From Paeniglutamicibacter cryotolerans (lineage in GTDB: Bacteria; Actinomycetota; Actinomycetes; Actinomycetales; Micrococcaceae): 64,000 bases of DNA. Below the pieces are notes generated by a model, which worked only from the letters and a program-made list of their open reading frames with translations, made no database searches and had not been told where the DNA came from. Both the position numbers and the translations under genes were made by a program. Shown here piece by piece: positions 61,928 through 64,000 of this stretch (positions within the stretch are counted from its first letter, which is position 1; each line of letters opens with the position of its first letter). The DNA is taken from contig NZ_JACHVS010000001.1 of assembly GCF_014190875.1 (NCBI RefSeq), positions 930,001 to 994,000 on the forward strand, read 5' to 3'.

Positions 61928-62293
61928 ATGAGCGACAAGAAAAACGCTTCGATCGACCAGGCCCGCCAACTGCTAGCGGATATTCCGTCCGAGGCACTGG
62001 CAGTGGTCGAGCGGCTTGGTGAAGTTCGTGAACTACTCGATGCTGCGCTCAATGAGGCGATGGCCGAGGCAACACTCGGGGGCGCTTCGATCCGCTCGGT
62101 GGCCGTCCGGGCCGGGCTTTCACCCAATTCGGTACCCCCGCGGCTTGCCCGCACCTCGCAGTTGTCCAGCTACTCGGAGCCGGACGGCAAGGTCTCCGGA
62201 TCTTCCATCGAACGGGCCCGCTACGATTCCGAAATCGGCCGCCCGCCACCCAAGGCGCCGCTGACGTTCAAGCCACGGCGTTCCACCTCCTGA
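61928..62293 (+). CDS. Small helix-turn-helix-like protein
   Basis: The 121-residue protein has a helical N-terminus (ARQLLADIPSEALAVVERLG), a helix-turn-helix-like stretch (GGASIRSVAVRAGLSPNSVP) and a polar disordered tail. It may be a DNA-binding regulator. It starts leaderless and is followed after 13 bases by the VWA-domain gene, so both form an operon. Confidence 0.6.
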   Translation: MSDKKNASIDQARQLLADIPSEALAVVERLGEVRELLDAALNEAMAEATLGGASIRSVAVRAGLSPNSVPPRLARTSQLSSYSEPDGKVSGSSIERARYDSEIGRPPPKAPLTFKPRRSTS

Positions 62294-62306
62294 AAGGAAA
62301 CCAGCC

Positions 62307-62960
62307 ATGTCCAGCAACGATTCCTCCCTGTTTGTCTTTCTTCTCGACCGATCCGGCTCCATGAACGACATCAAGAACGACGTCGAAGGCGCTTTCCGGG
62401 CCCTGATCGACGAACAGAAGGCAGTCCCCGGCTCCGCGACGGTCTCGCTGCACCAGTTCGACGACACTTACGAGGATGTTTTCGTGGGGCTTCCGATAGA
62501 GCAGGTCAAACCGTTGGTCATCCGTCCCCGTGGAACCACTGCACTCCTTGATGCCATCGGCCGCACCGTCACCGCCACCCGGGAACGCATCGCCGCAATG
62601 CCGGCCGGCCAGCGCCCCGGGACGGTCCACCTGAACATCATGACCGACGGACTGGAAAACGCCTCGAAAGAATACACCCGGCCCGCCATCAAAGCCTTGT
62701 TGGAGGCCCAGGAAAAGGTCGACAAATGGCTCATTGCCTACCTTGGAACCAACCAGGATGCAGTAGAGGTTGGCACCAGTCTGGGCATCTCGCCCGAGCG
62801 TTCACTGACCTATACGAGCGCGACAGTACGCAGCGCCATGTCCTCCTACAGCGAGCTCACCACGAAGGCCCGCAAGGCCCGCCGGGACGGCGCTTCGCCC
62901 GATGCTGTCATCGCCGGCGCCAGCTTCACCGACCTTCAGCGGGAAGAAGCCGGAAACTAG
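62307..62960 (+). CDS. VWA-domain protein
   Basis: The 217-residue protein is mostly one von Willebrand factor A domain with an intact metal-ion site: DRSGSM near residue 14-19, Thr in RGTTALLD and Asp in MTDGLEN. It is cytosolic (no signal peptide). VWA proteins of this size bind partners in a metal-dependent way, often in phage or stress loci. GAAAGG precedes the ATG. Confidence 0.85.
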   Translation: MSSNDSSLFVFLLDRSGSMNDIKNDVEGAFRALIDEQKAVPGSATVSLHQFDDTYEDVFVGLPIEQVKPLVIRPRGTTALLDAIGRTVTATRERIAAMPAGQRPGTVHLNIMTDGLENASKEYTRPAIKALLEAQEKVDKWLIAYLGTNQDAVEVGTSLGISPERSLTYTSATVRSAMSSYSELTTKARKARRDGASPDAVIAGASFTDLQREEAGN

Positions 62961-63043
62961 GGAAACATCCCAACCCTGGAGAATGATTCCCCGGGACAAA
63001 AACCACGGAATCACTCGCCAGATGCCATCAGCCCCCGCCGAAG

Positions 63044-63823
63044 CTACTTCTCGGCGAGGGAGTGAACGCCGAGCATGGTCTGCTTCATCAGCGCGTAGTT
63101 CGGATCCGCCATGAACGCCTTGGCCTGATCGAGCGTCGGGGTCTCCGGATCGATATCGGCGCCGCCGGTAAATCCCTCGTCGGTGGCGAATACGGTGCCC
63201 GATTCCTGCAGCGCCTGAAAGTACGGTGCCACTGCTGTGCTGTCGTTCGCGTCGAGCAGCGAATCATCGACGACCATCAGCCGGGCCGTCGATTCGGGTA
63301 GCGTCCCGTGGGCGTTCGCTCCCGGGGTGACCCTCGCATGCTCGAAGACGAAGGAGGCGGGGGCATCGAGCGTGGAGTCCAGCGACTGAGTCTCGAGGTA
63401 GGTGCGCTGGTAGGTGCTCGTGTTCCCGTCCATGTCACTGGCCGAGTACGGGGCGAAGCGGGCCAGCACCGTCCCGTAGGCATCGACCATGTTCCACTCC
63501 CCGAATTTGTTCTCCTTCGAGGTTTCGGCGCCGACGCAACCCACGCATTCACCCGGGATGACCCGCCACTGCGCCGGGTGGCTGAACCCGATGCCGAACG
63601 CCTCGAAGTCCACCCAGGAGACCTCGGGCGCCGTGATGGTTGCGGCGGAGGTGGCCTCCGCGGCCCCCGTACCCTCCAGGTCCCGGGGATCGGCCGAACC
63701 ACAACCGCCGAGCACCAGCACCGATGCCAGCAGCACGCTCCCCCTCCGGAGGCCGGGTCCGAAGCGGACGGCGGCGAGCCGCTCATGGACGGGGGTGCAG
63801 GTCGGGCGCGGAACGGCTGGCAC
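63044..63823 (-). CDS. Putative lipoprotein of unknown function
   Basis: From a GTG preceded by AGGAGG, the 259-residue protein has an extended N-region and a lipobox LVLGGC, then a soluble domain (VDFEAFGIGFSHPAQWRVIP, with CVGC nearby, and LDQAKAFMADPNYALMKQTM). The FSHPAQWRVIPGE part resembles the PsbP/DUF-like secreted domains of actinobacteria. The frame extends upstream to 63913 without support. Function unknown. Confidence 0.7.
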   Translation of the reverse strand: MPAVPRPTCTPVHERLAAVRFGPGLRRGSVLLASVLVLGGCGSADPRDLEGTGAAEATSAATITAPEVSWVDFEAFGIGFSHPAQWRVIPGECVGCVGAETSKENKFGEWNMVDAYGTVLARFAPYSASDMDGNTSTYQRTYLETQSLDSTLDAPASFVFEHARVTPGANAHGTLPESTARLMVVDDSLLDANDSTAVAPYFQALQESGTVFATDEGFTGGADIDPETPTLDQAKAFMADPNYALMKQTMLGVHSLAEK

Positions 63824-63888
63824 GGCTACCTCCTGTGCGTGCCGCCGCGCGTCGACGGCACATATACCTACACCATGCGCCAAACGAA

Positions 63889-63913
63889 ATGCCCCAGGGA
63901 ATCCCCGGGGCAT
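63889..63913 (-). terminator. Hairpin with T-rich tail on the minus strand
   Basis: ATGCCCC (63889-63895) pairs with GGGGCAT (63907-63913); read on the minus strand it is followed by TTTCGTTT. It terminates the gene entering from the right edge. Confidence 0.65.
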
Positions 63914-63948
63914 AACGAATTGGGCAAAATGCGGGAACCGCGACCGTG

Positions 63949-64000
63949 CTACTCGAGCAGCAGCGCCGGTTCCTCCATGATGGCCGCGACATCGGCCATG
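63949..64000 (-). CDS. 3' end of a gene cut by the window edge
   Basis: The last 17 minus-strand codons read MADVAAIMEEPALLLE and a TAG. They form the C-terminus of an unidentified protein; a terminator follows, which supports a real gene end. The first ATG shown is not claimed to be the start. Confidence 0.5.
   Translation of the reverse strand, partial: MADVAAIMEEPALLLE

Noticed and set aside
1-64000. CRISPR arrays, rRNA or tRNA genes, prophage
   Set aside because: I saw no regularly spaced repeats, no rRNA-like sequence, no plausible tRNA fold and no phage structural genes.

Overview
The window is high-GC DNA with strong GC3 bias, short intergenic gaps and ATGA start/stop overlaps. Several genes lack a Shine-Dalgarno and instead have a TANNNT-like -10 box 6-7 bases before the start codon. 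With IS982/IS630/ISL3-type elements, an HspR-like regulator and choline/phenol catabolic genes, this points to an actinobacterium, most likely Micrococcaceae (Arthrobacter or a relative). The genus is inferred from style and gene content only; no 16S or marker gene is present.

Layout. (1) 0-6.4 kb: tetR-OYE/dienoyl-CoA-reductase-like flavo-Fe/S enzyme, then a PucR regulator divergent from an FAD amine oxidase-cupin pair; probably a small N-methylamine/amine catabolic locus. (2) 6.4-20 kb: a plastic, decaying region with an ISL3 tail, an orphan amino-acid binding lipoprotein, a truncated GntR regulator, a foreign-looking operon (permease fragment, broken amidohydrolase, SDR and a kinase/M23-like/class III aminotransferase fusion), an HxlR tail, a frameshifted hypothetical gene, a compact heat-shock module (Hsp20, J-domain protein, small protein, divergent HspR-like regulator), an IS630 element inserted into the terminal CTAG of an IS982 element, and a piece of a DUF1016-type nuclease gene cut by IS982. 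(3) 20-24 kb: GNAT-like protein, orphan MbcA/ParS/Xre-type antitoxin, APC permease, degraded DNA. (4) 24-38 kb: FixJ-like response regulator, flavin reductase-amidase-MFS, SDRs, PTH2-like protein, FAH hydrolase, methyltransferase, RraA-like protein, acyl-CoA ligase, CoA-ester lyase, amino-acid permease. (5) 38-43.3 kb: betT-betB-betA for choline uptake and oxidation to glycine betaine. (6) 43.8-49.7 kb: malic enzyme, excisionase-like DNA-binding protein, GerMN lipoprotein, PLP aminotransferase, HxlR regulator divergent from an NAD(P)-binding protein, flavin reductase. (7) 49.8-55.7 kb: catR-catB-catC-catA and a two-component FADH2-dependent (phenol-type) hydroxylase, giving phenol to catechol to muconate to muconolactone. 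(8) 56-61.2 kb: a complete family-5 (Dpp/Opp-like) ABC importer. (9) 61-64 kb: small regulator-VWA pair, lipoprotein and a gene tail at the edge.

How parts fit. The phenol/catechol genes lie in one orientation under a LysR regulator and stop at the lactone: catD and the beta-ketoadipate CoA genes are not here. The bet genes are a self-sufficient osmoprotectant unit. The 8.6-14.3 kb operon is the most unusual content: its 990-residue protein combines a small-molecule kinase with a phospholyase-like PLP domain, which would act in sequence on an amino alcohol. Several of its neighbours are broken, so the operon looks imported and partly decayed. All functional names come from reading motifs and family resemblance; no searches were run.
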